Assembly: GCF_034113385.1 (NCBI RefSeq)
Contig: NZ_JAXEXL010000009.1
Span: 62,001-126,000 of the forward strand
Source of the DNA: Atopobium sp034113385
Lineage (GTDB): Bacteria; Actinomycetota; Coriobacteriia; Coriobacteriales; Atopobiaceae
Direction: 5' to 3'
DNA length: 64,000 nt
Below are positions 1-8,607 of this stretch, piece by piece. Both the position numbers and the translations under genes were made by a program. Numbering within the stretch: position 1 is the stretch's first letter; each line of letters opens with the position of its first letter. The notes below the pieces were generated by a model. It searched no databases and had not been told where the DNA came from. It worked only from the letters and a program-made list of their open reading frames with translations.

Positions 1-225
1 ACTGGCAAGAACGCCGAGCCCTTTACCATGGGTGGCGGTACCTATGCACGTCACTTTGCTCGCGCGGCAAGCTTTGGCCCCAATGATCCTGATTGGGAGT
101 ATCCTGAGTGGGTCCATGGTGAGCACAGCGCCGATGAGGGTGTTTCTGAGGAGCTCATGAAGCAGTCCTTGGGCATTTATATCTTGGCTTTGAGCCGCTT
201 GATGAAGCTTGACCTCACTGCTTAA
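1..225 (+). CDS. C-terminal end of an M20 family (PepV/Sapep-type) dipeptidase, partial
   Basis: The reading frame is open from the first base, so the 5' part lies outside the window; about 74 C-terminal residues are visible. The segment TMGGGTYARHF matches the end of the catalytic domain of PepV/Sapep zinc or manganese dipeptidases, where a GGGTYAR stretch helps form the substrate pocket. It is followed by the usual short helix ending in LSRLMKLDL. The enzyme should release free amino acids from dipeptides in the cytoplasm. That fits the other peptidases in the window (PepT, M42), though they are 48 kb away. A strong hairpin terminator follows the stop codon. The family call is based on this tail only. 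Confidence 0.72.
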   Translation, partial: TGKNAEPFTMGGGTYARHFARAASFGPNDPDWEYPEWVHGEHSADEGVSEELMKQSLGIYILALSRLMKLDLTA

Positions 226-296
226 GCGTCTGCGCGAACATAGTTTATTTGCGTAAGACTCTGCTTTTGAGAATATACGCTTTCGTTTTGTTTTAC

Positions 297-340
297 CTAA
301 AAGACCGAGTTGCCCTTTGAGTGGCAGCTCGGTCTTTTGC
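297..340. terminator. Bidirectional intrinsic terminator
   Basis: A 14-bp stem (301-314 with 323-336, one G-U pair) encloses an 8-base loop. It is flanked by T-rich sequence on the right and A-rich sequence on the left, so it can act on both strands. It lies between the end of the dipeptidase gene and the end of the convergent TPR gene. Confidence 0.85.
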
Positions 341-407
341 TTGAGGGCTGAGGTATGCAACACAGCGGTTAGTGGGAGCTTGTATCCAGCTGTGTACAGC
401 AAAATGC

Positions 408-2867
408 TCATGCATCTGGGGCATGCTCAAGTGAGCGATCAATGTCAAAGAGTATCTCGTCGCTCTCAAGGTTGGTTAGATTGCTCATAACATCACTTGC
501 CAGCTCAAAGAGCTGTTCGTCCACTGCTGTGTGTGCAATAACATGCAATGACTTACGAATATCCTCATCAACATCTCTGGGGATATTGTTGTCTTGTAGC
601 ACAGCGTCAATCTCGTCTATTTGTACGGGTTCATAGCTGTCTTTATGCTCTTCCATAAGAGCTTTGAGCTCGGCAGCTGCCATATCGTGCGCAGTGGACG
701 CAAACTGTAGCGCCTTGGAGTAACAGGCGTCTGCTACACGCGGTTGGTTACGTTTCCACATATAGGAACCAAGGCGGTATAAGCCAATGCCCATGCTGTC
801 TCCCGAATATGCATAACGCAAAAGGCTCAGAAGTTCTGTAAAGGCTCCGGGTTGATCTCCACCTTGTTCAAGGGCGCCAGCAAGAAGGAGACGTGCTCGA
901 ATATCATAGGGGTTGAGTGCAAGGCACTTACGAGCAGAGCGTATACCTTGTTCGAGTTGACCTAAGCGTACTGATGCGCTGGCATACATTAGCAAGCAGC
1001 TGTAATATGCTGCAGGAACAAGGCGTGGCGTTGAAAGTGCATCGTCTGTCATGCGCGTACGGTTATATAAGGCACGCTCAGTATAGGTTTCAAAGTGGCG
1101 CCATGGTGTTTGAGGAGTAGGATTGTAAGTATGAGCTGTTTCTAAAGGCTCAAGTACCGAGGCAATAAGGCGGCAGGTTTCTTCATTTTTACCCTGTGTA
1201 AACAGGGTAAATGCTTTTTCGCGCACGCGTGATAGCTCATCTCCATAAGTAAACTCTTCCAAAATGGTTTGATAATCTTCTGCATCAAGCGTGCCTTCAA
1301 TGAGTTTTGAAGCAGTACGCGTAATGGCATCTGCAACAGCTGTGCTGGAGCTGTGAGCAGCGTCATCATTGCTGGGGGAAGTTGTTGCAGAAGTCACCGC
1401 AGAAGAATCTGTAAAAGAGCTTGTAGAATGCGCAAGGTTCATGAGTGCCTGTACATGTTCAGTTACCGTGGTACCAAGGTGCATACCTAATTGTTCTGCT
1501 ACCTGTTCTATATGTGCATGTTCGTTAATGCCAAACTCTGACACATGATGGGTGCCTAAAAGCTCGGCGCTTTTCTCGTCCAGCACGCGCGTGGATAGTT
1601 CTATGGATGCATAGCGCTCAGGAGGGCAAAAGAGCTCATCCTCTAGGAAGAAGTCTTGCTTGCAGGGGGCAAGCCAACCATCTTCTAGTGTAAGAGCTGC
1701 ACCGAAGGCATGGTAGCTTTCTTGCAGCTGAGCAAGAGAGCTTGTGGCAACAGAAGTAAAGGTATTACGCGTAAAGCACACACTGTACCGACAGCTCCGC
1801 GCTGTGGATGTGTTAATGACGCCTGCAACATAGACCTGCTGAACTGCCTCATTAGCATCAAATGCTGTGCTCGCAGCCAAGATTCCCAAGCGCAAAGCAT
1901 ACGTACTTGCAGCAGTATTGCGCATGTATTGAGAGGTGGGAAGCACGTTATGTACATCATCGGACCAATAGCTTTGTGGCATGGCGGCAGGTGGTGTAAG
2001 TTCAACCTCTAATGCAACGGCACCACGAGCAACATTGCTGCGCATAAGTCCAATAAAGCGATAGGGCAAAAGCCAGGTTTCAAAACCAGTAGAGACAGCT
2101 TCACGCACTTGCCATTCATGCGGTAGGTTGGGATTGCTGTGCGCTTCATTGGGTTTGTCGGCATAGTTGCAGACATTATGTTGCTGGCAAATGGCATCAG
2201 TAATAGCCTGTGTGTAGGTATAGAGCTCTTGCTCAGTCATAGCTGTTAGCTGGGTGTCTGCTTTAGTGGTTGCCATAAGCATGCGATTGAGTGCTGCCTC
2301 AATGCGGATGATGCGCAGCTTAATGGCATAAGGAACGGGAAACTCCTCAATGCGCAGGTAAACCATGCCGGTATGGTGCAACATAATAAGGCGCATCTGA
2401 GGCCAATGGGGTTTCTCGTCAGATTCATGGATGTGAGAAGGAAGTTCTTTGAGAAGGTCGGCTTCTTCCAACCAGCGTGCCAAAAGCCGCTCTGCCGCGC
2501 ATGGCATGAGGTTATTTGCAGGATCTAGCTCGGCTTTTTGCGTACGGTCAAGCACGCCAGCATGGTAGAGTTTGAGCGCATCAATAAAGTTGGCTGCTGC
2601 ATTAAAGCCACGATACAACGAATAAATATTAAAGCTCGTATCAACCTGAGCAGTATCTGGTGAATTGTCTTGCGAGGGTGCTGCTTGTAAGGCATGCTTT
2701 TGCTCGTTTAAGGCAGCCAAGCCGCCATTAAATCCAAACGCTTGAGACAGTCCAAGAAGGGCCTGACGACCACGCTCAAACGCATTGGTATGCGCTGATG
2801 TTCCATCTGCTTGCGGCATAGTTTGCTTGTTGTCTTGTGGCTGAGAGCCGTTTTCCTTGTGTTCCAC
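408..2867 (-). CDS. Large TPR-containing protein of unknown function (819 aa)
   Basis: I do not recognise a named family. The protein starts at GTG 2867, with GGAGG just upstream. The first 60 or so residues are polar, Gln/Ser-rich and low complexity. The middle part (about 70-600) has no signal peptide, transmembrane segment or catalytic motif that I can identify. The C-terminal part (roughly 640-790) has helical repeats of TPR type, for example the stretch with RKCLALNPYDIRARLLLAGA and the next unit ending in ACYSKALQFAS. This suggests a cytoplasmic scaffold or protein-interaction role. The gene is monocistronic, with a terminator downstream and a divergent ArsR regulator upstream whose start is about 120 bp away. 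Regulation by that ArsR protein is possible but not shown. Base composition is like that of its neighbours. Confidence 0.75.
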   Translation of the reverse strand: MEHKENGSQPQDNKQTMPQADGTSAHTNAFERGRQALLGLSQAFGFNGGLAALNEQKHALQAAPSQDNSPDTAQVDTSFNIYSLYRGFNAAANFIDALKLYHAGVLDRTQKAELDPANNLMPCAAERLLARWLEEADLLKELPSHIHESDEKPHWPQMRLIMLHHTGMVYLRIEEFPVPYAIKLRIIRIEAALNRMLMATTKADTQLTAMTEQELYTYTQAITDAICQQHNVCNYADKPNEAHSNPNLPHEWQVREAVSTGFETWLLPYRFIGLMRSNVARGAVALEVELTPPAAMPQSYWSDDVHNVLPTSQYMRNTAASTYALRLGILAASTAFDANEAVQQVYVAGVINTSTARSCRYSVCFTRNTFTSVATSSLAQLQESYHAFGAALTLEDGWLAPCKQDFFLEDELFCPPERYASIELSTRVLDEKSAELLGTHHVSEFGINEHAHIEQVAEQLGMHLGTTVTEHVQALMNLAHSTSSFTDSSAVTSATTSPSNDDAAHSSSTAVADAITRTASKLIEGTLDAEDYQTILEEFTYGDELSRVREKAFTLFTQGKNEETCRLIASVLEPLETAHTYNPTPQTPWRHFETYTERALYNRTRMTDDALSTPRLVPAAYYSCLLMYASASVRLGQLEQGIRSARKCLALNPYDIRARLLLAGALEQGGDQPGAFTELLSLLRYAYSGDSMGIGLYRLGSYMWKRNQPRVADACYSKALQFASTAHDMAAAELKALMEEHKDSYEPVQIDEIDAVLQDNNIPRDVDEDIRKSLHVIAHTAVDEQLFELASDVMSNLTNLESDEILFDIDRSLEHAPDA

Positions 2868-2989
2868 ATGACCTCCTGTCTTTTAGAGTACCCTATCAGA
2901 CGGACATAATTCACGGTTTTGTGTGGCAGATGACAGATGGCGCGCGGTTTGGGAACATACACAAGAAGCATCAATGTAAGGATTACAAC

Positions 2990-3418
2990 ATGACCAATCA
3001 AAAGCTTGCTCACGCTACCAATACTATTGATACAACAACTACCACGACTGACACACATGCCGTGAGTGATTTTACGAGTGACCTCACAACTACAAGTTCT
3101 GAATTGTCTGCGTATTGTGCAAATGATGATGTTGTATACGCAGCTACGCAGATTTTTGATGCACTCTCGGACTTTACGCGGTTCCAAATTTTGTCTGCAT
3201 TGGGAACACGGGAGCGCTCGGTATCTGAGTTGCAAGAGGCCGCGCATGTAACGCAGTCTGCCATTTCTCATCAGCTGCGTTTGTTGCGCGATCGTGGTGT
3301 GGTAGTTGCTCGTCGTGATGGTCAGCGTATGATGTACTCAATTGCAGACGACCATGTGGTTACCCTTTTGCGTGTTGGCTTAGAGCATGCAGCAGAAGAT
3401 ATTAAATCTGACGTATAA
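2990..3418 (+). CDS. ArsR/SmtB-family metal-sensing repressor with an alpha-5 site (142 aa)
   Basis: A winged-helix regulator; the recognition segment reads VTQSAISHQLRLLRDRGVV, typical of ArsR proteins. The CxC motif of arsenic and cadmium sensors is absent. The last helix carries Asp120, His122, His133 and Glu136 in the spacing D-x-H-x10-H-x2-E. This matches the alpha-5 site of zinc and cobalt sensors such as SmtB and CzrA. I therefore infer a Zn, Co or Ni sensor that leaves DNA when metal binds. ATG 2990 is chosen because an upstream in-frame ATG at 2837 would add a stretch unlike the family; AAGGA lies upstream. The N-terminal 45 residues are Thr-rich and unlike known sensors. No metal transporter is adjacent. 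The 3' end overlaps the convergent DUF1015 gene by 17 bp. Confidence 0.85.
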   Translation: MTNQKLAHATNTIDTTTTTTDTHAVSDFTSDLTTTSSELSAYCANDDVVYAATQIFDALSDFTRFQILSALGTRERSVSELQEAAHVTQSAISHQLRLLRDRGVVVARRDGQRMMYSIADDHVVTLLRVGLEHAAEDIKSDV

Positions 3419-4643
3419 ATAAACCACTCAGTAGCTTAGGCTCAAACCAGGTTGATTTAGGCGGCATGAGCTTACCGGCGTTTGCTACATCCATAATCTG
3501 TTGTGCACGTACTGCTGCTGGCGAGAACATCACGCCTGCAGTAGCTTGTGCTGCTTCCTGCAGCTCTGTTGCGCTTGCAGTGCCTCCTATAAAGGAAATG
3601 CGTGGGTCTGTGCTGGGGTCTTCTATACCTAAGAGGGGCGCAAGTATATGGCGTTGGAGTAGGTCTGCTGCGATGGTGTTGTTTGTTTGTGCGTCGTCAA
3701 GGTGACTTAAATCTAGATGGTACCAGCTGTTGTCTACATACAGATACGCCTGCATATCTTGAGCTTGTTGTGGCTGTGTGGCGCTGTCGGAAGCATACGA
3801 TGCACAGCGCTTGACATGTATACCAGCCTCCATGATTTTCTCGATAAGCTCGGTGGGTGACATGCCATTGGTGTCATGGATGAGGCGATGATACGGCAGG
3901 ATAGTGAGGTCCTCAGCGCTAAAGAGTGTCGCTAAAAACTGATGGGGCAATATGGTTTCTGGTTTGTACGTACGTGCGGCTTGCGCGACCTGGGCAGCAG
4001 CTGCAGCTCGGTGGTGACCATCTGCAATGTAGGCCGTAGGGATGCGCTCGTACAGAGCACTGAGCGCAGCTATTGCATCGGGGCGGGCAATGCGCCACAC
4101 ACTATGGTGCGTGCCTGTGGTATCCGTAAAATCATACAGAGGATGTGCCGCAGTAGATGCCTTGATAATAAGTGAGAGTGAGGGCTCAGCGGGATGCATC
4201 ATTAAAACGGGGCTGGTCTGAGCGGATGTGGCTTCTATATGCTCAATACGGTCATACAGTTTTTCTGGGCGAATGGCTTCATGTTGCTTAATGTGACCGT
4301 TTTGGTATTCATCTACACTTGCAGCACCCACAATGCCAATTTGGCTATGCCTCTGGCCACTCAAACGCCACGCATAAAAGCAGGGAGTAGGGTCTGCCAG
4401 TAAGGTGGCATCAAGCAGGCGCTGGCCAAGCAGCTCACTTGCTTTAGCATACACATCAGAGGCGTATACATTGTAATCTTCGGGGAAGTTTACCTCAGGT
4501 CTGTCAATGGTAATAAAGGAATGTGGGTGCTTTTGTGCCCATTGACGTGCTGTTTTGCGAGTAAACACATCGTAGGGAGGTGTTACAAAATCCTGCACTC
4601 TTGCAGGGTTGGGGCGCAAGCAGCTTATAGGACTAACGTGCAT
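3402..4643 (-). CDS. DUF1015 family protein (413 aa)
   Basis: The N-terminus MHVSPISCLRPNP, the segment FVTPPYDVF, the phrase ADGHHRAAAA in the middle and the C-terminal PKSTWFEPKLLSGL are characteristic of DUF1015 proteins. These are widespread cytoplasmic proteins often found near serine or nucleotide metabolism genes, without an established reaction. The His-His-Arg segment resembles a conserved polar pocket and may be catalytic (inference). The start is ATG 4643, preceded by AGGAGGTAGGT; a longer frame to 4703 lacks such a site. Transcription is convergent with the ArsR gene, and the two genes share their last 17 bp. Upstream, the HAD phosphatase is divergent, with about 90 bp between the two starts. 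Confidence 0.85.
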   Translation of the reverse strand: MHVSPISCLRPNPARVQDFVTPPYDVFTRKTARQWAQKHPHSFITIDRPEVNFPEDYNVYASDVYAKASELLGQRLLDATLLADPTPCFYAWRLSGQRHSQIGIVGAASVDEYQNGHIKQHEAIRPEKLYDRIEHIEATSAQTSPVLMMHPAEPSLSLIIKASTAAHPLYDFTDTTGTHHSVWRIARPDAIAALSALYERIPTAYIADGHHRAAAAAQVAQAARTYKPETILPHQFLATLFSAEDLTILPYHRLIHDTNGMSPTELIEKIMEAGIHVKRCASYASDSATQPQQAQDMQAYLYVDNSWYHLDLSHLDDAQTNNTIAADLLQRHILAPLLGIEDPSTDPRISFIGGTASATELQEAAQATAGVMFSPAAVRAQQIMDVANAGKLMPPKSTWFEPKLLSGLFIRQI

Positions 4644-4730
4644 ACCTACCTCCTGTATGGCATAACCTCGTAAGCATACACGTATGATGTGTGCTAGGCT
4701 CAAACTACAACGTATGAGTAAGGAGCTTCT

Positions 4731-5417
4731 GTGACCGTGTATGCCAATTGCAATTTTGCACAGCGCGAGTTTGTCCTGTTTGATTTTGACGGTACGCTTG
4801 CCAATACTAAACCTGGTTTGGTGCGTGTTGCAACTCAGGTTTTGTCTGATTTTGGAATGTCACCTGAAGAAATTGGAGATGCTTCTCGCTTAGTTGGTCC
4901 TCCCTTTCCAGAAGCGTTTTCTCTTGTTTATGGCTTGAGTGCAGCAGATGCTGTCCAGGTAACTCGGGCGTTTCGTGCGCTGTATGATACGGTTGGTCCA
5001 GAGGATTTTCCGCTCTTTCCGGGCGGGCAAGCTATGTTGGAATCTCTTAAAGCTGCTGGTAAAAAACTTAGTACGGCGAGCTCAAAGCGAGAAGTGCAAG
5101 TCATGCATATGTTGCGCGCGCAAGGCATCATTCATCTCTTTGATGCGGTTATAGGCAAACAAAATGACGCACAAGGTTCAAAACCGTTTGTTATTGGCCG
5201 TGCATTACAAGAGCTTGGTGCTACTGCAGAGAATACCGTGATGGTTGGAGATCGCAACTATGATGTAGCGGGTGCTCATGAACTGGGCATCCCTTGTGTA
5301 TGCGTGCTTTTTGGTACGGCAACAAAGCAAGAGCTCCTCGATGCTCAGGTGGATGCGCTTGTGCATTCCAACGAAGAGCTGACTGCATTGTTAACAACAG
5401 GTTCGTGCGAGCGTTAA
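4731..5417 (+). CDS. HAD-superfamily phosphatase, phosphoglycolate phosphatase-like (228 aa)
   Basis: The protein opens with LFDFDGTLANTKPG, the DxDGT nucleophile motif I of HAD hydrolases. It has a Gph/PgmB-type helical cap, a conserved Ser in TASSKR (motif II), a Lys in GSKP (motif III) and GDRNYDVAGAHELGIP (motif IV). This layout fits cytoplasmic phosphatases that remove phosphate from small sugars or glycolate phosphate; the exact substrate cannot be read from the sequence. The start is GTG 4731 with AAGGAG six bases upstream. It lies head to head with the DUF1015 gene and ends 24 bp before the convergent RlpA-like gene, leaving little room for a terminator. Confidence 0.85.
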   Translation: MTVYANCNFAQREFVLFDFDGTLANTKPGLVRVATQVLSDFGMSPEEIGDASRLVGPPFPEAFSLVYGLSAADAVQVTRAFRALYDTVGPEDFPLFPGGQAMLESLKAAGKKLSTASSKREVQVMHMLRAQGIIHLFDAVIGKQNDAQGSKPFVIGRALQELGATAENTVMVGDRNYDVAGAHELGIPCVCVLFGTATKQELLDAQVDALVHSNEELTALLTTGSCER

Positions 5418-5440
5418 AGCCTTATAGGTATCCAAGCCCT

Positions 5441-6481
5441 CTACACTACGCGATAGCTTACGATACCCACGCCATCAAAGCCAAGGGCATTGGCAACAGC
5501 AGGTTGCAAGTCAATTTCTCGACCAGCAATAAAGGGACCACGATCATTTACAACAGCGCGAACTGTGCGCCCGTTATAGCTAATCTCAATAGTAGTGCCT
5601 AAAGGCATGGGGCGCTTCATGGCAACACCCATAGAGGTAGGGGTTACGGTATCTCCAGAAGCAGTTGTTCCCCACATAAAGCCATCGTCATTGCCATACA
5701 CAGACGCACCAACTGATTTCCAGCTGCCACCGCTTGTGCTGGAGGAATTGTTAGAGTTTGAAGAAGTGCCAGAGTTTGATGTGGTGCCAGAATTGCTGGT
5801 GTTGGAGCTGCTGGAAGTATTAGAAGAGTTGGAAGGAGTGCTGTTATTTGCATCAGCGCTCTGTGTGGTAGTGGCATGAGCCGCAGCCTGTTCTGCCTCC
5901 CACTTTGCCTTAGCTTCTGCTGCGCGCTCCATGGCGCGTTTCTTTGCAACTGCAATAGCTGCTTGTGCGTTGGCCTGAGCCGTAGCGGCTTCTTTGGTCT
6001 TGGACGCAAGTGTGCTTTGTTGCGAGCGTAGCGCATCGCGCGTTTGCGTAAGCTGTGACTCTATTTGTACGAGCGTTTGGATTTTCTCGTAATTGGAATC
6101 GTTAATGGCATTGATATAGGAAACAGTACTTAAAAAGTCACTAAAGTCACGTGACGATAAAATCAAGCCAATAAGATTAGGCTGGTTTTGCAAGAGTTTA
6201 TAGTTAAGACGAATGGCCTCTGCTGTATCTTGGCGAACTTTAGGTAGCTGAGCTTCGAGCTCTTTAAGCTTGGACTGATTATCCTCTATCTTTTGATTGA
6301 GGTTATCCAACTCCTGTTGAGCTTGAGCGTAGTGCTCTCCAGCTTCAATAGCAGCATTTTCTAGGGCTTCGAGACTTTCTTCTGCGTATGCCGAATGAGG
6401 TGTCATACCACAGACGAGGGTAGTGCATATGAGCACACAAAGGATGCTGTGCGCAATATGCTTGCTCGTATATCCCTTCAT
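5441..6481 (-). CDS. Secreted coiled-coil protein with C-terminal RlpA/3D double-psi barrel (346 aa)
   Basis: Residues 1-33 form a signal peptide (hydrophobic SILCVLICTTLVCGM, probable cleavage after AYA33). Residues 34-190 are strongly heptad-like and Gln/Glu-rich, as in NlpC/P60-associated and CwlO-like coiled coils. Next comes a roughly 50-residue Ser/Asn/Thr linker. The C-terminal 90 residues match RlpA/3D domains: an ASVYG opening, TTASGDTVTP, PLGTTIEI, the hallmark VVNDRGPF with catalytic-type Asp, and IDLQPAVANALG. Such domains bind or cleave peptidoglycan strands, so this is a probable wall-remodelling protein exported by Sec. ATG 6481 is chosen because the signal peptide starts there and GGAGGAG precedes it; a TTG at 6547 would add 22 unrelated residues. 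Confidence 0.85.
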   Translation of the reverse strand: MKGYTSKHIAHSILCVLICTTLVCGMTPHSAYAEESLEALENAAIEAGEHYAQAQQELDNLNQKIEDNQSKLKELEAQLPKVRQDTAEAIRLNYKLLQNQPNLIGLILSSRDFSDFLSTVSYINAINDSNYEKIQTLVQIESQLTQTRDALRSQQSTLASKTKEAATAQANAQAAIAVAKKRAMERAAEAKAKWEAEQAAAHATTTQSADANNSTPSNSSNTSSSSNTSNSGTTSNSGTSSNSNNSSSTSGGSWKSVGASVYGNDDGFMWGTTASGDTVTPTSMGVAMKRPMPLGTTIEISYNGRTVRAVVNDRGPFIAGREIDLQPAVANALGFDGVGIVSYRVV

Positions 6482-6615
6482 GCTCCTCCAAAACAACGGG
6501 GACAGATGCTGTGTATCGCGCGTTTGCGCTTTTGGATGGTATACCAAAGTCTTCTAGGGAAGAGATACAGACCCTATATTCTAGCCGATACGTATATAGT
6601 CCCTGTATTTCTCCA

Positions 6616-6652
6616 TAAAAATGCACCTGCTCGTAAAACAAACAGGTGCATT
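6616..6652 (-). terminator. Intrinsic terminator of the ABC exporter operon
   Basis: Read on the minus strand, a 10-bp perfect stem (6643-6652 with 6620-6629) is followed directly by a run of T. It lies 24 bp after the stop codon of the second exporter gene and separates that operon from the RlpA-like gene. Confidence 0.85.
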
Positions 6653-6675
6653 CATGCTCTGGTATATGGAGTGGC

Positions 6676-8607
6676 TTATTCAAGCTCAAAGGCACCGGTA
6701 TAGAGCTGGTAATAGGTGCCATGGGCTGCGATAAGATTATCATGGGTGCCACGTTCAATAATATGACCGTGGTCCAAAACGATAATGACGTCGGAATTGC
6801 GCACGGTAGACAAACGGTGAGCAATAACAAAGGTGGTGCGCCCTGCCATCAAAGCATCCATACCACGTTGCACAATAAACTCAGTGCGTGTATCGATGGA
6901 GCTGGTTGCTTCATCCAAAATCATGGCAGGAGGGTCTGCCACCGCTGCACGTGCGATGGTTAAAAGCTGGCGCTGACCTTGGGAAAGCTGGGTAGCGTTA
7001 TCCGTAAGCATGGTGTTATAGCCGTCAGGCAAGCGACGAATAAAGGAGTCTGCGCCTGCAAGTTTAGCGGCACCAATGCATTCATCATCACTGGCATCAA
7101 GGCGACCATAACGGATATTGTCCATAACAGTACCAGTAAACAAGTTGGTATCCTGCAAGACCATACCGAGCGAGCGACGAAGATCTGCTTTTTTAATCTT
7201 ATTGATATTAATGCCATCGTAACGAATGCGACCATCAGCAATGTCATAAAAACGATTGATGAGGTTAGTAATGGTGGTTTTACCTGCACCGGTAGCACCA
7301 ACAAAAGCAACCTTTTGACCAGGCTTTGCATACAAGGACACATCATGCAAAACGGTATGCTCTGGGCTGTAGCCAAAGTCTACGTGGTCCAACACAATGT
7401 CGCCAGCAAGCGGGGTATAGGTAAGCGTGCCGTCATGATGCGGATGTTTCCATGCCCATATATCGGTACGCTCAGGGCACTCTACGAGCTCGCCCTTCTC
7501 ATTCTTGCTTACATTCACAAGGGTTACATAGCCTTCATCCTCCTCAATTTCTTGGTCGAGAAGGTCTAAGATGCGCGCTGCACCAGCAAGGCCCATAACA
7601 ATGGAATTGATTTGGCCAGAAACTTGACCGATGGAAGATGTGAGGTTCTTGGTAAGCGTCAAAAATGATACGGCGATATCAATGGTAAGCACTGCTCCAG
7701 AAAGAGAAGGAGAGGGCAAGCCATTAATAATAAAGAAACCTCCCGCTAAAGCTACGAGCGCATAGGCAAGATTGCCCAGATTAAACAAGATGGGCATGAG
7801 CATATTTGCAAAGATATTTGCGGATTTGGAAGCCTGATAAAGCTCTTCATTGACCTTGTCAAAATCTGCTTGGGTTGCTTGTTCGTGTGTAAAGACCTTG
7901 ATGACCTTTTGTCCAGCCATAGCTTCCTGAGCAAAGCCTTCTACCTGCGCAAGTGATTTTTGTTGTGTTATGAAGAAGCGCGCAGATCGTGTACCCAAAG
8001 TTTTAACTACGAGCATCATGAGCGCAATGATAGCAAGCACAATGAGGGTGAGCGGAATGGAGTACCACAGCATAATAAACAGTACCGTGGTTACACCAAT
8101 GACTGCTGTGATGATGCTGGGCAAAGATTGGCTAATAAGCTGGCGCAATGCATCTACGTCGTTGGTGTAGTACGACATGATGTCACCATGCTTGTTTGTA
8201 TCAAAAAAGCGAATGGGCAAGTCTTCCATATGGTCAAACATCTTATTGCGGATGTTCATAAGCGTACCCTGTGTAAGCGTGGCAAGCGTTTGCACCTGAA
8301 CACTTACTGCAATCAAGGCTACGGTATAAACAGCCAATAAGGTACCAGCAATTTTTGCTATTTCTGGCTGAGCAGCTTCCCAATTTCCACTGGTAAAGTA
8401 CTTTGTTACAACAGCAATTGCTTGCTGCATAAAGACGGAAGGCATCGCGCTTGCTATAGCAGAAATAACAATGCAAAGAAGGACGATGGTGGTATGTACG
8501 GGATAAAACTCAAAGAGCATGGTAATAACGCGAATAAAACTACTCTTTTGAGGAGTCTTGTGCGTATGAGTAGCTCCAGGTGCTGTAGGGGTCTTTTTAT
8601 TACTCAT
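6676..8607 (-). CDS. Heterodimeric ABC exporter, subunit with canonical catalytic site (643 aa)
   Basis: A type IV ABC exporter half: six transmembrane helices in about residues 30-330, then an ATPase domain. Walker A is GATGAGKT at 437-444, the signature is LSQGQ at 541-545, and Walker B MILDE carries the catalytic Glu566. A polar insertion at about 355-400 separates the two parts. The partner upstream lacks the catalytic Glu, so the pair resembles BmrCD, LmrCD and TM287/288 multidrug exporters. ATG 8607 is preferred over 8616: AAGGAGG lies nine bases before 8607 but abuts 8616. The start overlaps the end of the partner gene by 8 bp, indicating translational coupling. Control by the MarR protein at the head of the operon is likely. 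Confidence 0.92.
   Translation of the reverse strand: MSNKKTPTAPGATHTHKTPQKSSFIRVITMLFEFYPVHTTIVLLCIVISAIASAMPSVFMQQAIAVVTKYFTSGNWEAAQPEIAKIAGTLLAVYTVALIAVSVQVQTLATLTQGTLMNIRNKMFDHMEDLPIRFFDTNKHGDIMSYYTNDVDALRQLISQSLPSIITAVIGVTTVLFIMLWYSIPLTLIVLAIIALMMLVVKTLGTRSARFFITQQKSLAQVEGFAQEAMAGQKVIKVFTHEQATQADFDKVNEELYQASKSANIFANMLMPILFNLGNLAYALVALAGGFFIINGLPSPSLSGAVLTIDIAVSFLTLTKNLTSSIGQVSGQINSIVMGLAGAARILDLLDQEIEEDEGYVTLVNVSKNEKGELVECPERTDIWAWKHPHHDGTLTYTPLAGDIVLDHVDFGYSPEHTVLHDVSLYAKPGQKVAFVGATGAGKTTITNLINRFYDIADGRIRYDGININKIKKADLRRSLGMVLQDTNLFTGTVMDNIRYGRLDASDDECIGAAKLAGADSFIRRLPDGYNTMLTDNATQLSQGQRQLLTIARAAVADPPAMILDEATSSIDTRTEFIVQRGMDALMAGRTTFVIAHRLSTVRNSDVIIVLDHGHIIERGTHDNLIAAHGTYYQLYTGAFELE

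Noticed and set aside
2837..2989. Longer N-terminus for the ArsR protein
   Set aside because: The added 51 residues are unlike the family and overlap the start of the divergent gene; ATG 2990 has its own AAGGA.
2708..3271. A 187-residue minus-strand frame across the TPR/ArsR divergent region
   Set aside because: It overlaps two well-supported genes on both sides and has unlikely composition (many Arg, Cys and Leu).
5745..5880. Repetitive short-motif DNA in the RlpA-like gene
   Set aside because: It encodes the Ser/Asn/Thr linker of the protein; the repeats are imperfect and in frame, not a mobile element or CRISPR.
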